Source of the DNA: Urechis unicinctus
Taxonomy: Eukaryota > Annelida > Polychaeta > Xenopneusta > Urechidae
Assembly: GCA_034190875.2 (NCBI GenBank)
Contig: CM067344.1
Span: forward strand, 23,695,106-23,759,105
Length of the DNA stretch: 64,000 nt
Direction: 5' to 3'
The notes under the pieces are model-generated. The model was not told the DNA's origin. It searched no databases and saw nothing but the letters and a program-made list of their open reading frames with translations. How positions within the stretch are numbered: position 1 is the stretch's first letter; each line of letters starts with the position of its first letter. Positions 35,568 to 51,009 of this stretch are shown piece by piece. Both the position numbers and the translations under genes were made by a program.

Positions 35568-36352
35568 CCGCGTTGCGGTTTTCTCCGAGAGGTGGCGGCA
35601 CCAAGCTCGACCGAAAGTTATCAGGTTATGCGCTTACTTCGCGGTTTACGCGTAAATACAAGAGATTCATTTCCATTTTGCTTCACTTCGACAAATAACA
35701 TTTCTGGCTCTACGTCTCGCGGTCATGAGATATTTGATGCTGACGAAATATAGGGTAAAGCTGTCAATGCGATGAGCATAGCGGACGAGCATCTCCGAAA
35801 CGCTGTGAAACGAGCCGACCGGCGACGGACAACTGGCCAAGTCGAGATCAAAGAGACCCAGGTATATTGTTTTCTAGACCACTTTTTCTACGTACAAGAA
35901 CCGTAACACAATGAAGGAGGTGGTGGGTGCTACACCAAAAGGCCTTGTATCCTATGTGTCTCCCTCTTATGGCGGCGCAACCAGTGCCAGGCAGGTGATG
36001 GAAATGTGCAAACTACCAGAAATGTGTGACCAGAGTGACTCGGTAATGGCTTTGTCATGCAGGACTTATTTGCTTCCCATGATGTCACCGTAAATATACC
36101 AACCTTTTCAGTAAGAAGAATCAGCTGACAGGGAAAGTGGTGCAGAGAGACCGGAAGATCTCCAGCAATAGGGTGCACATTGAGCGGATAATAGGATTGG
36201 GAAAAACCTTCAAAATCTTGGTGGAACCTATGATCCACTGTGAGGTCCAAATTTCCTCTGACATAATCTTTGTTTGTTATATGTTATGTAACTTTCGGCA
36301 GTGCATCGTCCCCACAACTGACTAAGGTGAAGTTAAGTTTTTGTGAAGTGTG
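35568..36352 (+). mobile_element. PIF/Harbinger-like element remnant, copy 2
   Basis: Near-identical to 26655-27440, duplicated together with the unit rather than inserted independently. Confidence 0.6.
35911..36325 (+). pseudogene. HARBI1-like DDE transposase pseudogene, copy 2
   Basis: Same frames, same two frameshifts and the same missing second catalytic Asp region as 26999-27413. A few substitutions differ (for example SVMALS versus SVMTLS, ISSNRVHIER versus ISSKRVHIER). The shared lesions show that it was already dead when the unit duplicated. Confidence 0.8.
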
Positions 36353-36457
36353 AATGCGTATGTTTTGAAGTCTATCCCACTCAGGGTGATTACTGGCAAT
36401 ACATTTTGTCTTTTTTTCTATATAGCTCTTTATGAAATGCGGATGGTACGAAAACTC

Positions 36458-37205
36458 GAAACCGGTATCGGCTAATCAGACATCAGTATCGGCTCATCAT
36501 ACATCTGTTTCGGCTAATCAGACATCAATATCGCTTCATTACACATCAGTATCGGCTCATCAGACATTATCTGCTCACCAGACATCAGTATCTGATCATC
36601 AGACATCGGTATCGGCTCATCAGACATAAGTATCGGCTCCTCGGACATCAGTACATGCTCATCAGGCATAAGTATCGGCTCATCAGACATCAGTATCGTC
36701 TTATCAGACATAAGTATCGCCTCATCAGACATTTTTATCGGCTTATCAGACATAAGTATCGGGTTGTCAGACATCATTATCTTCTCATCACACATCAGTA
36801 ACTGCTCCTCAGACATAAATATCGACTCGTCAGTCAATAGAATCGGCTCATCAGACATCAGTATCTGCTAAACATCTAAATCGGCAAATCAGACATCAGT
36901 ATCGGCTCATCAAACATCAGTATGGGCTCATGAGACATAAGTATCGGCTAATCAGACATCATTTGAGGCTCATTAGTCATCAGTATCGGTTCATCAGACA
37001 TCAGTATCGGCTTATCAGATGTCAGTATCGACTTATCAGACATCGGTATCGACCCATCAGACATCAGTATCGGCTCATCAGGTATCAGTATCTACTAAAT
37101 AGAAATCTGTATCGGCTCTTCAAACCTCAGTAGCGGCTAATCAGGCATCTGTTTTGGCTCACCAGACATCAGCATCGGCTCATCAGACTTTAGTAACAAG
37201 CAAAA
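36458..37205. repeat. 21-bp minisatellite, array in copy 2
   Basis: About 35 units, clearly longer than the equivalent array in copy 1 (27550-27985), so the array changed length after the duplication. Confidence 0.92.
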
Positions 37206-38269
37206 CATATCGATGATTCCGTCGGGTTTGATGATGGATATAGCTGCACTGAGCACCTGGGGCGGACAAACTGTTATGAAATGATCGTGAATAATTGTTT
37301 TGATTGTTATGGAATAATCGCTTTGGCATTACTATACATTATTATGAAGAAATGGCGTCTGAGTGACTTGGTTCAATAACTGGAACGGATCGCTTTCCAT
37401 AAATTACCCGCCATTGATTAAAAAGGTTGATTTACTACTGCATTGGTAGAATGGGGCAGTTTATCAGTTTAATGAAATTATTGCGTCATTAATTACAAAG
37501 TTTCTTTTTTTGATATATTGCTTCCTCTGTCACTCAAGACCTGCTTAAAGTAGGTAACATTTACAAGGCTACTTATTTAACTTGATACATTGTTCTTCGT
37601 TTATCATCTTTGAGAAAGTTGTTGTTCAGCTGTTGTATTTTGTCAGTATAACAATATCATCTGATGCAGGAGAAGAAATAATCACCTTCTACATTCAAGT
37701 TTGCACCGCGGATTACCGAGAGGGTATTCAGAGCGCTCCACATGGGTTCGAATTATTAGACTGGTTCCTACGTTGCTACATGAATACAAATCCGGTAGGC
37801 ATTCAGGGGCGTTCTTTTATGACAAGCAGTCTTAAAATTATTGATGAAGCGATTACTATTGGTCTGGGATATATTGCGCCTGGATAAACTTCTTACTATT
37901 CGCTGATGTCCACAAGTGATTGAAAAAGTGATATCGACATTCGTGATCCATTAGATATCACATCTCCACCTAAGGTGGGAAGCCTCATTGACCTGGATAT
38001 ATAATCCTTATTACCATCCCCACCCCTTGGATGCATACGAATCAACCAACTCTTACTCCTGATTCTATTGTAGCATCAAGGATGAATACACTGAGCAAAG
38101 TTCAGTTGAGCACTATATCGCATACTTAATGATTTTGAAGACATGAATATGGAAATGAATATGAAAGATTTCAAGACTCCGTACATGATTAGCTGCCAAG
38201 TTACATATAGGTGCAGGGTTTAGTTACATATACACAAAAAATCGCTGAGGCAGATTTATATCCACACTC

Positions 38270-38352
38270 AGCACGCGCACACACACGCACGCACGCACAC
38301 ACTTGCACGCACGCACGCACGCACACACACGCACGCACGCACACACGCATGC
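38270..38352. repeat. (GCAC/CA)n microsatellite, copy 2
   Basis: Equivalent of 32084-32166. Confidence 0.9.
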
Positions 38353-39770
38353 ACCTTAGTTGTTCACAGTTTCAATTAAATTGTGACGTAAAACGGTGAT
38401 AACTGTCTGACTGTCTGTAATAAGCCTTGAAAAAGAGCATCACAAATGTATATAAATATAAAGAATGCTGAAAATCGATGTAAGATACCACTTAAAACCC
38501 GTCGATTGAAGGTCACATTACTATTCTACACTTTACTCTTAATTTGATTTCAACGAACGCATAGCAAAGATAAACCTTGCATCTCTGCACATTAAAATCA
38601 GACATAACGTTCCATGAATGAGGACGGTATCTTCGGTGCTGTACGACGGATAAAGACGTTGACATTTTCTCCAAGCCCAGCAGTCCTGATTCTGAACTAA
38701 ATGTGATATATGCTTTTAGCATCTGGCTAAGTGGCTTCTCAGATAAATAACTAGTATCTTCTATGCTGTCAGAAGAGCCGTTTTTAAGACACCCTAATCT
38801 GTCCTAGCAAATCATGGTTATTATTCTGTGCGTGATTCTCTGATGGCCTAAACGAGAGTATCACCGAGAACCACATGTCACATCGCTACGAAATTCACTG
38901 AGGTCACACATCGTCTTGAAAAGAACCCAGCTCCACAGATTTACAAACTATTCTTTGGAATCACGCTACTGTTAATTTTCCAGAGCATAGCATAACTATT
39001 GTGCACTGAATTATGTAAAAACTGGCCTCTTCATGGCGGTTTCTTATTCACCGAATTGTATTTTTAAAACTAAATTTATGTTAATCTAGGTCGCAAACTG
39101 TTTTGCAACGAATTGAGTTTGGATGGTGTCTGTTGTGATGTCACTCGCAACGTTTGCTTTTCGTGAACCCAGCAGTGTTTCTGAAAGCAGGCGTATTATC
39201 AGAACTGCGAGTGATTAGAGGTGAGAATGGTCTTGGTTGGCGAGCGATAAACATACATTGGTATAGATATTTGCCTCTTCGCTTGGCATCGTCACGTTCT
39301 AAGTTGTTTACTAAGTAGCTATGCTTGGATAAGTTCAATCAGGAGAATGTAACACAGCGATAAGTTCAGGAAATTATTTATTGCTATACTCAGATAATAA
39401 TTAAGTGCAAAAGCTGAAGTACGTTTATCATGGCGTATATGTCCGTCTTAAGTGGAAGGAATTGTTTTTCGCTGATTAAGCTATTCAATGCAATTTTCAT
39501 CGAGAGTTGTCTGCGCCAAATTATAACATCAACATGGACTGGGACCTTCTTTTGTGAGGAGATCAAGCTGGTCACCACTCCATTCACCATCGTTCAAGTA
39601 TTTTATGCGCCATAAAGCGTTATCAAATAAAACAGTATTTATTTTGATCGTAGATACGCGGCCAGCGTTCTGGGTCGCTGTTTGTCTTTAAATGAGCTGT
39701 TCAAACAGGCTTGGCTAATTCCTTGTATCCAGCCTGGGAGGCCCGTGGACTAGCTGGCGGGTGGACGGGT

Positions 39771-39803
39771 GGACGGGCTATAGGGGGAAATTCCAGCCCG
39801 TCC
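39771..39803. other. short perfect hairpin, copy 3
   Basis: Same stem as 33577-33609, with one loop change (gaaattcc versus gaaaatcc). Confidence 0.7.
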
Positions 39804-42324
39804 AAATTTACAACTCACTCGTCCAATGGACGGATGGACGGGTCTCTGCCTAAGACCCTGGGTCCCACACAGGTATCAGTTACATACACACACATTAGCT
39901 GTTTACACATTCATTTAAATTGTGATTAACTATGGTGATTCAGGCCTGTATGGCGGTACACAAATGCCTTGTTGAACAAATATAGAAATCTGTATAGTTG
40001 CAAAGATTGTTTTGAATAAAGATAAGCTACCACATACACCACGTTAATTGAAGACAACGTCACCATTTAATCACCGTATAGTACTCAGATTCGAGCATAC
40101 GCATATATCTTATCTTAGAGATAGGGCTGAAAATGATTATTAAAGACGTACGTTTTTTAATGAATGAAAACTGCATTAGCGTTGGAGTGTAAAGGGTTAA
40201 AATCACACGTTGAGCACAGCAGCCCTGAGGATTAAAGGTTGCCCTGACATGCCAAACATGATTTTCGCATTATGCTTTTGTGTGATTAATGCGGTGTCTC
40301 AGAATATAACCTAATATCTACTTTTCTCACAGGAGAGCCTTTTCCAAGCAAAACCCTCAAATACACGAAGTATAAAGCTGCTTTCATATTGCACGCAAAA
40401 ATTGACCACAGCAGATTGAAAAAATGTCGACATCAGAATTTATTCTAGGGATTGGATTGTTTTAAGAGAGAAACTAACTAACACGGAGCAAGTTATTGAG
40501 ATGCATTCTGATAATATTTCCTGACCAATATTTGAACGATATCACCGATTAATAACTCTCGAAAGTAATCTTTTTGTCCAGCATATTATTATGTAGCGTC
40601 AATCTATTTCTAATGTATAGCAATGTTGACACAAAATATTCAAATGAGTTTGTTTCATTTTATATATTTAAAATGTCACGCTACTATTAGACAAATGATT
40701 GAGTGCGTTATATAGCAGTAAGGTAGATTGCTCATGGTATGAAAATCGTGTATACCTCGACAGATTTCATTCCCATATCCATATCGGTAGTTCTGTATGA
40801 TCACAGTTGATATTGCTTTATCTTAGCCAACGGTTTGTATGGCATATGATTTGATACTGATGCAAGACATCCAAATTGATGAAGCTTCACCTTAATAAAT
40901 ACACTGCAATGTTGGATAGAATTTGCGTTAGACGAATTTGATAAACGATCCACGTGTGACTCATTTGCAACATATTATTATTGCAGTTGTTCTTTGAGTA
41001 ACTATGCTACCCTTTGATACAATGTTGCATTGGTGTAACAAGGTCAGCGGTCGGAAACTTTGATGGACACCATGAGATTATACCCATACTGTAGTAAATA
41101 TAGCAACCTTGATATCACCTAGCTTTATTGAAGATTTCATCTGACACATAGAGATAACAGAACAAATAAGGCGTAATTCAGAACCGCTTAGTTTATCTTG
41201 ATTCTGTTTCTCGAGAGAATGGGTGGAATAATGGCAGTCATATAGCACATGGCCTTCGAAATATTGAGCTGTTATTGTAGCTTCAACGCTGGTAAAAGCT
41301 TACTTATGTTGGCCGCATCTGGTCATGCCGTCCGGGCTAATGGTTAATCAAGCAGCACTATGAAGACACATATATTGGCATCTAGCATGGTTACATATAA
41401 GGAAAAACTTCTGACGGGTGATGTGACCATTGTGTCCCGGGAACCACGGTCTAAGTAACGTTATCCGATAAATGAGTCAATTGAGGTGAAGTGATAGCCG
41501 TATACCACATAATATATTACCGAAATGCTCGCCATGACAATTAGCGATCCCTCAGGACCCTCAGCCACACGAGTATTCTATTCAACACTTGAACGATACG
41601 ATGTCGTTAATCAACTTTATATGTTGAGGTTTGTTTAGATACATGTCTAGTGTGACGGTTATAGGATGAAGATGGATGGATGAAAATATCCGTACGCGGT
41701 CGCTTATTATTTAATGGGGTGCATAATATAGGGGCGGTTATGTGGGCCACTATGGCGGCTACATGGCTAATATTTTGTCTGAGAAACTTCACGCATCTCT
41801 CAATGCATAGTAGACCATAGTCACTGTCAACATTAGCTTTTATTCATTGCGCCAATCGCTGGCCTACATTACCCGCATATAGGCGCAGCCCACCTCCATT
41901 AAGCACCTCTCTAGAAATATAATGTCATTGTCTTCAGGATGTCGTTAGCGGTGTTAATAGCTCAATACAACACCACGACAGACATGTTAATCAGCATGTT
42001 AATCTGTCAGATGGAGCGTCTAATCAGCCAGACACGACCTTGGTTGGGCTGGCTCGAGTAGACATTACCACCATTCAACAACTGTTTGTTTTTCAGAGGT
42101 GGCAAACCTTCAGAGCTTCGTATGTTAAGGCTGATTGGGACACCCCAGTCCACCATCGATGTATGTATACAAACCCTGTGTGCGTATAGGATCGCCCAAG
42201 AATGCGTCTTGCCAGCCTTGTCATACCAACCCCTGGGTTTTAAATATCTTATCTTACTGGCAATACATTTTGTCCTTTTTTCTATATAGCTCTTCATCAA
42301 ACGCGGAGGGTACGAAAACTCAAT

Positions 42325-42990
42325 GAAACCGGTATCGTCTAATCAGACATCAGTATAGGCTCATCCGACATCTGTTTCGGCTAATCAGACATCAGTATCG
42401 ACACATCAGACATAAGTATCGGCTCATCGGACATCAGTTTCTGCTCACAAAACACCAGTATCGACACTACAAATATTAGTATCTGCTCATCAGACATAAG
42501 AATCAGCTCATCAGACATTAGTATCGGCTCATCAGACATCATTATCTGCTCATCAGACATCAGTTTCAGCTCATCAGATATCAGTATCGACACATCTAAT
42601 ATTAGTATAGGCTCATCAGACATTAGTATCGGCTCATCAGACATCATTATCTGCTCATCGAACATCAGTATCTGCTCATCAGACATTAGTATCTGCTAAT
42701 CAGACATAAGTATCGGCTCATCAGACGTTTGTATCGGCTCATCAGACATTATTATCGGCTCATCAGACATCAGTATCTGCTCATCAGACATATGTATCGG
42801 CTCATCAGACATTAGTATCGGCTCATTAGACATCAGTATCTGCTCATCAGACATACGTATCGGCTCATCAGACATTAGTATCAGCTCATCAGACATCATT
42901 ATGTGCTCATCAGACATAAGTAACGGCTAATTAGACATCGGTATCGACTCACCATGCATCTGTTGTTTTGGCTCATCAGACATTAGTAAC
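42325..42990. repeat. 21-bp minisatellite, array in copy 3
   Basis: About 31 units. The sequence on both sides matches the flanks of the much larger array at 51010-54385. Confidence 0.93.
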
Positions 42991-45900
42991 AAGCAACACA
43001 TATCGATTATTCCGGTGGGCTGGTTGATGGATATAGCTGCACTCAGCATCTGGGGTCGACAAACTGTAATGAAAGGATCGTCAACAACTAGATCGGATCG
43101 CTTACCATAAATTACCTGCTTTTGATTAAAATGGTGGATTTACTACTGCAATGGCAGAATGGGGCAGTTAATCAGTTTAACGAAATTATTGCGTCATTAA
43201 TTACAATGTTTCATTGATATATTGCTTCCTCGGTGGCTCAAGACCTGTTTAAAGTAAGTAACATTTGCTAGGCTACGTATACAATTTCATGCATTGTACT
43301 ACGTTTATCATCTAAGAGAAAGCTGTTGTTCAGCTGTTTTATATTGTCACTATAACAATATCATCTGATGCAGGATAAGAAATAATCTCTTTCTACACTG
43401 AAGTTTGCACCGCGAGGTTACCAAGTGGGTATTCAGAGCGCTCCACGTGGGTTCGAATTATTAGACTGGTTCCAACAATGCTACATGAATATAAATCCTG
43501 TAGGCATTCAGAGGCGCCCGTGAGTATGGTAAGCAGTCACAAGTTGCACGAGAGCACAGCATGAGTTCTATTGATGAAGAGATCACTATTGGTCTGGGAT
43601 ATATTGCACCTGAATAAACTTCTTACTATTCGCTGATGTCTACAAGTTATTGAAGAAGTGATATCAACATTCCTAATCCATTCGATATCACATCTCAACC
43701 TAATAAAAAATGATTATTAACATAAGTTTCAATGAATGAAAACTCCATTAGCTGTTGAGTGTAAATGGTTAAAATCGCGCGTTGAACACAGCAGCATTGA
43801 GGATCTAAGGTTGCCCTGACATGCAAAACATGATTTTAGCATTATGCTTTGTGTTAGTAATGTCTCAAAAAATAACCTTATATCTACTTTGCTCATAGGA
43901 GAGCCGTTTTCAAGCAACCCCATCAAGCACACGTAGTATAAAACCGCTTTCATATTGCACATAACTCTCTGTCTGCCACAGACCCGGTTAACATTAATTT
44001 ATATTTACTCAGTTAGTACATTTGAAGTTGCAAAGGAGGTGGACACAGAGTCAACCACTACTTTAAATCGAAATTTATATTGGTCTAGCATCGTGGCGAT
44101 TGGGGGCCTGGTCAAAGTATGCATTTCATGAAGGATTCATAGACACCACATCGCTTCTTATTACCTTAAGACACATTGAATAATATATATAATTGTCAAT
44201 ATGAATAGTTCTCCCAGAAGGTGCGTTTTGTCCCCAGTACGTCAGCCGCACTGTGACTAGTATGGACAGTACGAGGAACCAATGATTGTTATCGTATTTT
44301 AGAATTCAAGCGTAGCTGAATTATTCAAACGTAATAAATGAAGTAAGACCAAATATGTCGTGCAACTATCATCATCAGATAGCTCTTTATTTTTGTGCTA
44401 AGAAAATCGTCACTACGCATGCCTACATATCATAAATGCCCTTCAGGTAAAGGGTATTTTGTATAAAGAATTATTCCTTCTAAATTTTATCATGCTCCTC
44501 ATCTTTGACAAGTAGACCATTCTTGTTGTCACCATCGGTTTTCTGTCATGTCATTCCATTCATTCTCGGCAGTGTTTCATCAGATTAAAAAATACCGAAT
44601 ATGAATTAGCAATGTCGCTTTCCAGTTCATTCGCGAACTTGTTTTGCTGCAAAAAGAAAGCCTACATTTCATTATATTCGGAATCAGCCCTGATAGTGGG
44701 TATGATATGTAAAGGTGAAGCAAGCATGTGGCTACTGAGGAATTAAGTGGCTGGAGAAGACATCATATTCTTGCACGTTTCATCCAAACAGTTTCTTGTG
44801 TTTGCAGCAATGATATTTGAAACCATAATTGATTACGTCTTTCCATATAGATAAATCTGGTCTGCACAATGCGTGGTCATTTCTATTCAGATAATGGAAG
44901 ACAACGAAAAAGCTAAGCTTATATATTTTTGTTAATCTCCTTCAGATTCATATTTTGCCATATGTTTTACACATATCTTCTTGTGAAGTGAGTTTGATTC
45001 CTAATTAATCTTAAGCAGAAAAACTTTGAAGCATATGATTATTCACACTGTAACAAGCAGGTTGACATATTGTCCGAGGTCAGTCACCCTGGGCTTTTTA
45101 CACTACGCATCTGCGTCATCGATGCGGCGTCTCAGAAGCAGTATGTCCATTTAGCTCATAGAAGATGCGTTTGGCTCACATGAGAGCCGTTTGACTCACA
45201 GGAGAGCCGTTTTACGTACCTGCTCATTGCACCTCATATGAAACCACAATTTGTCCTCAGCAATCAAATAAGCGTTGTGACGCTGTCCTTGGCTTGCAAC
45301 AAAACCACCACAGGGAATCTAAAGCTAATTTGAAAGCATTATTATCTGTGGTGCCGGTTTGCATACCGACGTTTTACTCGAATTCAGACAATATAGGCAC
45401 CAGCCCATAAAACATTTGGTAGGTGCAAAATCAGTTAATAAAGCCTCCATACGTTGTGGTTTACCTCTGATTAAGTACAGTAAATACCGGCTGTAATCAC
45501 GTAATGAAGTGACCATATTCCGTCTATCATTATGTGCATTGCTTCACGTCATAATGCGTCACACATGGGGCCAAGATTCTGTCAACCGAAGATTGAGATC
45601 TAACTTCTGTCACCTTCTCTATCTATCACCTTCGTTTGAAGCGAACAGAATCGGAATTAACAATTGCACCTGATCGCCGAAAAATGCATCCTTGAATACG
45701 TACATTTAAACCTTTGTTTCACAAACCTTATTATATCCCATGAGCTATGCAACTATGTTTCATAGCAAAAGGTGAAAACGCGGCCGTGTCGGGAAGTGAG
45801 TGGGGTTTATGGCAGGGAGTTGCGCTATAAAAGTTGTGATCTGCCCTCGAGTGTTCGGTGCATTAATTGTGAGCAGAAAAAAGTGTAATGCTTCGGCGGC

Positions 45901-46124
45901 CATGTAGCAATTTGGAAGTTCCGCTTTGTCTGAGTGAATTGGCATAAGTTGAGTCAGAAGAACTGCTGCATGCAGAATATTACCACCACACATCTGGATG
46001 CTAGACAGTGGCTTTGTGGATTTAGCAATTTACCCAAAATAAAGCATGTTTCTCAAGTTATAATCTTGGTTTGCCTGCTTGACAGCCTAAATACCCTGTG
46101 AAAGAAACAACTGTACCATTCCAC

Positions 46125-46320
46125 CACACATCATCATCACACACCACCATCACACATCATCATCATCATCACATCCTTATTGCAGATCATCAGCCCTACA
46201 TATCGTAATCAATAATTAGCATTGCACATCATCACCACCACATATCATCATCACTTATCATCACCTCATATAATGACCACATTTCATCACACATCGTCAC
46301 CACACATCACCTCGCTCCCT
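46125..46320. repeat. (CAC/ATC)-rich imperfect microsatellite, copy 3
   Basis: Words cacacatcatc, accaccac and catcatcac repeated irregularly; equivalent to 57112-57295. Confidence 0.8.
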
Positions 46321-49300
46321 TCAACGTAACACATTCTTTTCACATCACGCATTCGTGACATCTATGCGACGTCTAAAACAACAGGTGTGCAGTTTTCAAG
46401 ACCTGTTCTTCCCGCCTTGCTTGACAACCACAGCGCGTCCGCAGCCTAACGCAACATAAAACCGCTGTTATGTTGCTCTCACCAGAACGCGCTTACTTTT
46501 TATGGAACGGTTCCCTGGTGATGTGTGGTATTTATTGTGAATGCTTAGACTTCAATTGTCTAATTCGTAGGTGAATTAAGAAGGTCACGTTGTTGCTCGG
46601 TCAAATATCCGTCTGTGAGTAAAGGAGCGCGTTTAAGGAGAATGGCTAAGTGGCTTCTCAGATAAATAACTAGTATCTTCTTTGCTGTCAGAAGAGCCGT
46701 TTTTAAGACACCCTAATCTGTCCTAGCAAATCATGGTTATTATTCTGTGCGTGATTCTCTGATGGCCTAAACGAGAGTATCACCGAGAACCACATAACAC
46801 ATCTACGAAATTCACTGAGGTCACACATCGTCTTGAAATGATCCCAACTCCACCGATCAACAAACCCTTCTTTGGAATCACGCTACTGTTAATTTTCCAG
46901 AGCATAGCATAACTATCGTGCACTGAATTATGTAAAAACTGGCCTCTTCATGGCGGTTTCTTATTCACCGAATTGTATTTTTAAAACTAAATTTATGTTA
47001 ATCTAGGTCGCAAACTGTTTTGCAACGAATTGAGTTTGGATGGTGTCTGTTGTGATGTCACTCGCAACGTTTGCTTTTCGTGAACCCAGCAGTGTTTCTG
47101 AAAGCACGCGTATTATCAGAACTGCGAGTGATTAGAGGTGAGAATGGTCTTGGTTGGCGAGCGATAAACATACATTGGTATAGATATTTGCCTCTTCGCT
47201 TGGCATCGTCACGTTCTAAGTTGTTTACTAAGTAGCTATGCTTGGATAAGTTCAATCAGGAGAATGTAACACAACGAATAAGTTCAGGAAATTATTTATT
47301 GCTGTACTCAGATAATAATTAAGTGCAAAAGCTGAAGTACGTTTATCATGGCGTATATGTCCGTCTAACGTGGAAGGAATTGTTTTTCGCTGATTAAGAT
47401 ATTCAATGCAATTTTCATCGAGAGTTGTCTGCGCCAAATTATAACATCAACATGGACTGGGACCTTCTTTTGCGAGGAGACCAAGCTGGTCACCACTCCA
47501 TTCACCATCGTTCAATTATTTTATGCGTCATAAAAAGCGTTATCAAATAAAACAGTATTTATTTTGATCGTAGATAAGCGGCCAGCGTTCTGGGTCGCTG
47601 TTTGTCTTTAAATGAGCTGTTCAAACAGGCTTGGCTAATTCCTTGTATCCAGCCTGGGAGGCGCGTGGACTAGCTGGCGTGTGGACGGGTCCAAATTTAC
47701 AACCCACTCGTCCAATGGACGGATGGACGGGTCTCTGGCTAAGACCCTGGGTCCCACACAGGTATCAGTTACATACACACACATTAGCTGTTTACACATT
47801 CATTTAAATTGTGATTAACTATGGTGATTCAGGCCTGTATGGCGGTACAAAAATGCCTTGTTGAACAAATATAGAAATCTGTATAGTTGCAAAGATTGTT
47901 TTGAATAAAGATAAGCTACCACATACACCACGTTAATTGAAGACAACGTCACCATTTAATCACCGTATAGTACTCAGATTCGAGCATAGGCATATATCTT
48001 ATCTTAGAGATAGGGCTGAAAATGATTATTAAAGACATACGTTTTTTAATGAATGAAAAACTGCATTAGCGTTGGAGTGTAAAGGGTTAAAATCACACGT
48101 TGAGCACAGCAGCCCTGAGGATTAAAGGTTGCCAAACATGATTTTCGCATTATGCGTTTGTGTGATTAATGCGGTGTCTCAGAATATAACCTAATATCTA
48201 CTTTTCTCACAGGAGAGCCGTTTCCAAGCAAAACCCTCAAATACACGAAGTATAAAGCTGCTTTCATTTTGCACGCAAAAATTGACCACAGCAGATTGAA
48301 AAAATGTCGACATCAGAATTTTTTCTAGGATTGGATTGTTTTAAGAGAGAAGCTGTAGAAAACTAACACGGAGCAAGTTACTGAGATGCAATCGTATGGT
48401 CAAACATGTACCTGTTATGTTGCGGATCATTATGGTATCAAGTTGGTATAATGTTCATATTGGTGCATTATTATAATTGCTTGTTACTTAACAGCGACAC
48501 ATTGAACCCATCATGTTGCACTAACTCAGACAAGATTGTCATTGCTCCAGTTCCAATAACAGGCAAAGTGACCATTGCAACTGTTTCCGAAAGATAAAGC
48601 GTTCGTTAACTAGACCAAACGGAATGACACAGCTTATCACAGAAAGATTAGCATTATTTCCATGTTCTGAGATATATTTGTAGGCTCAGACATATCAAAG
48701 TTTGAGTGAAAACAAAACTGGTCTAAGTGTTAACCAGAATACGCTTTATCTGTGCATTATGAGAGTCGAATATGTGACAAAACGAGTATGGCTCAATAAA
48801 ATTGGTCACATGTGTAGTCGCACCGCAATATACATGAGAAAGTGAGAGTTATATTGATGAATCGATACAAAATTCTAATACATATTGCTATTGTTCTGCA
48901 TTCCCAGTGACCTACCTACGTAAACAATAAGACAAGACAGATAGTTGGATGTTTGCATTCACGTTTCATCTGCACAAACGCATGTTTCAGAGCCAACATG
49001 CTGATGGCAGTACCACGCTGACTATTCCAAGTGGATATTAACGGGTAAGTCAGGTTTTTTTCCAGTAAGCGTTACTGAATTATTCATGAGTCCATGTCAA
49101 TGTTCTGATAAATCAATATCACTAGAGACAAAATTACTATAGTTTTTTTGGCCTGCATTCTGATAATATTTCCTGACCAATATTTGAACGATATCACCGA
49201 TTAATAACTCTCGAAAGTAATCTTTTTGTCCAGCATATTATTATGTAGCGTCAATCTATTTCTAATGTATAGCAATGTTGACACAAAATATTCAAATGAG

Positions 49301-51009
49301 TTTGTTTCATTTTATATATTTAAAATGTCACGCTACTATTAGACAAATGATTGAGTGCGTTATATAGCAATAAGGTAGATTGCTCATGGTATGAAAATCG
49401 TGTATACCTCGACAGATTTCATTCCCATATCCATATCGGTAGTTCTGTATGATCACAGTTGATATTGCTTTATCGTAGCCAACGGTTTGTATGGCATATG
49501 ATTTTATACTGATGCAAGACATCCAAATTGATGAAGCTTCACCTTAATAAATACACTGCAAGGTTGGATAGAATTTGCGTTAGACGAATTTGATAAACGA
49601 TCCACGTGTGACTCATTTGCAACATATTATTATTGCAGATGCTTCTTTGAGTAACTTTGCTACCCTTTGATACAATGTTGCATTGGAGTAACAAGGTGAG
49701 CGGTTGGAAACTTTGATGGACAACATGAGATTATACCCATACTGTAGTAAATATAGCAACCTTGATATCACCTAGCTTTATTGAAGATTTCATCTGACAC
49801 ATAGAGATAACAGAACAAATAAGGCGTAATTCAGAACCGCTTAGTTTATCTTGATTCTGTTTCTCGAGAGAATGGGTGGAATAATGGCAGTCATATAGCA
49901 CATGGCCTTCGAAATATTGAGCTGTTATTGTAGCTTCAACGCTGGTAAAAGCTTACTTATGTTGGCCGCATCTGGTCATGCCGTCCGGGCTAATGGTTAA
50001 TCAAGCAGCACTGTGAAGACACATATATTGGCATCTAGCATGGTTACATACAAGGAAAAACTTCTGACGGGTGATGTGACCATTGTGTCCCAGGAACCAT
50101 GGTCTAAGTAACGTTATCCGATAAATGTGTCAATTGAGGTGAAGTGATAGCCGTATTCCACATAATATATTACCGAAATGCTCGCCATGACAATTAGCGA
50201 TCCCTCAGGACCCTCAGACACACGAGTATTCTATTCAACACTTGAACGATACGATGTCGTTAATCAACTTTATATGTTGAGGTTTGTTTAGATACATGTC
50301 TAGTGTGACGGTTATAGGATGAAGATGGATGGATGAAAATATCCGTACGCGGTCGCTTATTATTTAATGGGGTGCATAATATAGGGGCGGTTATGTGCGC
50401 CACTATGGCGGCTACATGGCTAATAATTCACGCATCTCTCAATGCATAGTAGACCATAGTCACTGTCAACATTAGCTTTTATTCATTGCGACAATCGCTG
50501 GCCTACATTACCTGCATATAGACGCAGCCCACCTCCATTAAACACCTCTCTAGAAATATAATGTCATTGTCTTCAGGATGTCGTTAGCGGTGTTAATAGC
50601 TCAATACAACACCACGACAGACATGTTAATCAGCATGTTAATCTGTCAGATGGAGCGTCTAATCAGCCAGACACGACCTTGGTTCGGCTGGCTCGAGTAG
50701 ACATTACCACCATTCAACAACTGTTTGTTTTTCAGAGGTGGCAAACCTTCAGAGCTTCGTATGTTAAGGCTGATTGGGACACCCCAGCCCACCATCGATG
50801 TATGTTTACAAACTCTGTGTGCGTATAGGATCGCCCAAGAATGCGTCTTGTCAGCCTTGTCATACCAACCCCCCCTGAGTTTTAAATATCTTATCTTACT
50901 GGCAATACATTTTGTACTTTTTTCTTTTTCATCAAACGCGGCGGGTACGAAAACTATATATCGCTCTTCATCAAACGCGGCTAGGGTACGAAAACTCAAT
51001 GAAAAACCG

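Larger units (their letters stand above)
32330..38516. repeat. composite repeat unit, copy 2
   Basis: Closest relative of copy 1 and aligned end to end, without the 3.07 kb insertion. It contains its own transposase relic, 21-bp array and (GCAC)n microsatellite. Confidence 0.9.
38517..46639. repeat. composite repeat unit, copy 3
   Basis: Begins like copies 1 and 2 (38517 corresponds to 32330) but near 40505 jumps to sequence equivalent to 49152, an internal deletion relative to copy 4. From there to 46639 it matches 49152-57622. It lacks the transposase relic. Confidence 0.9.
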
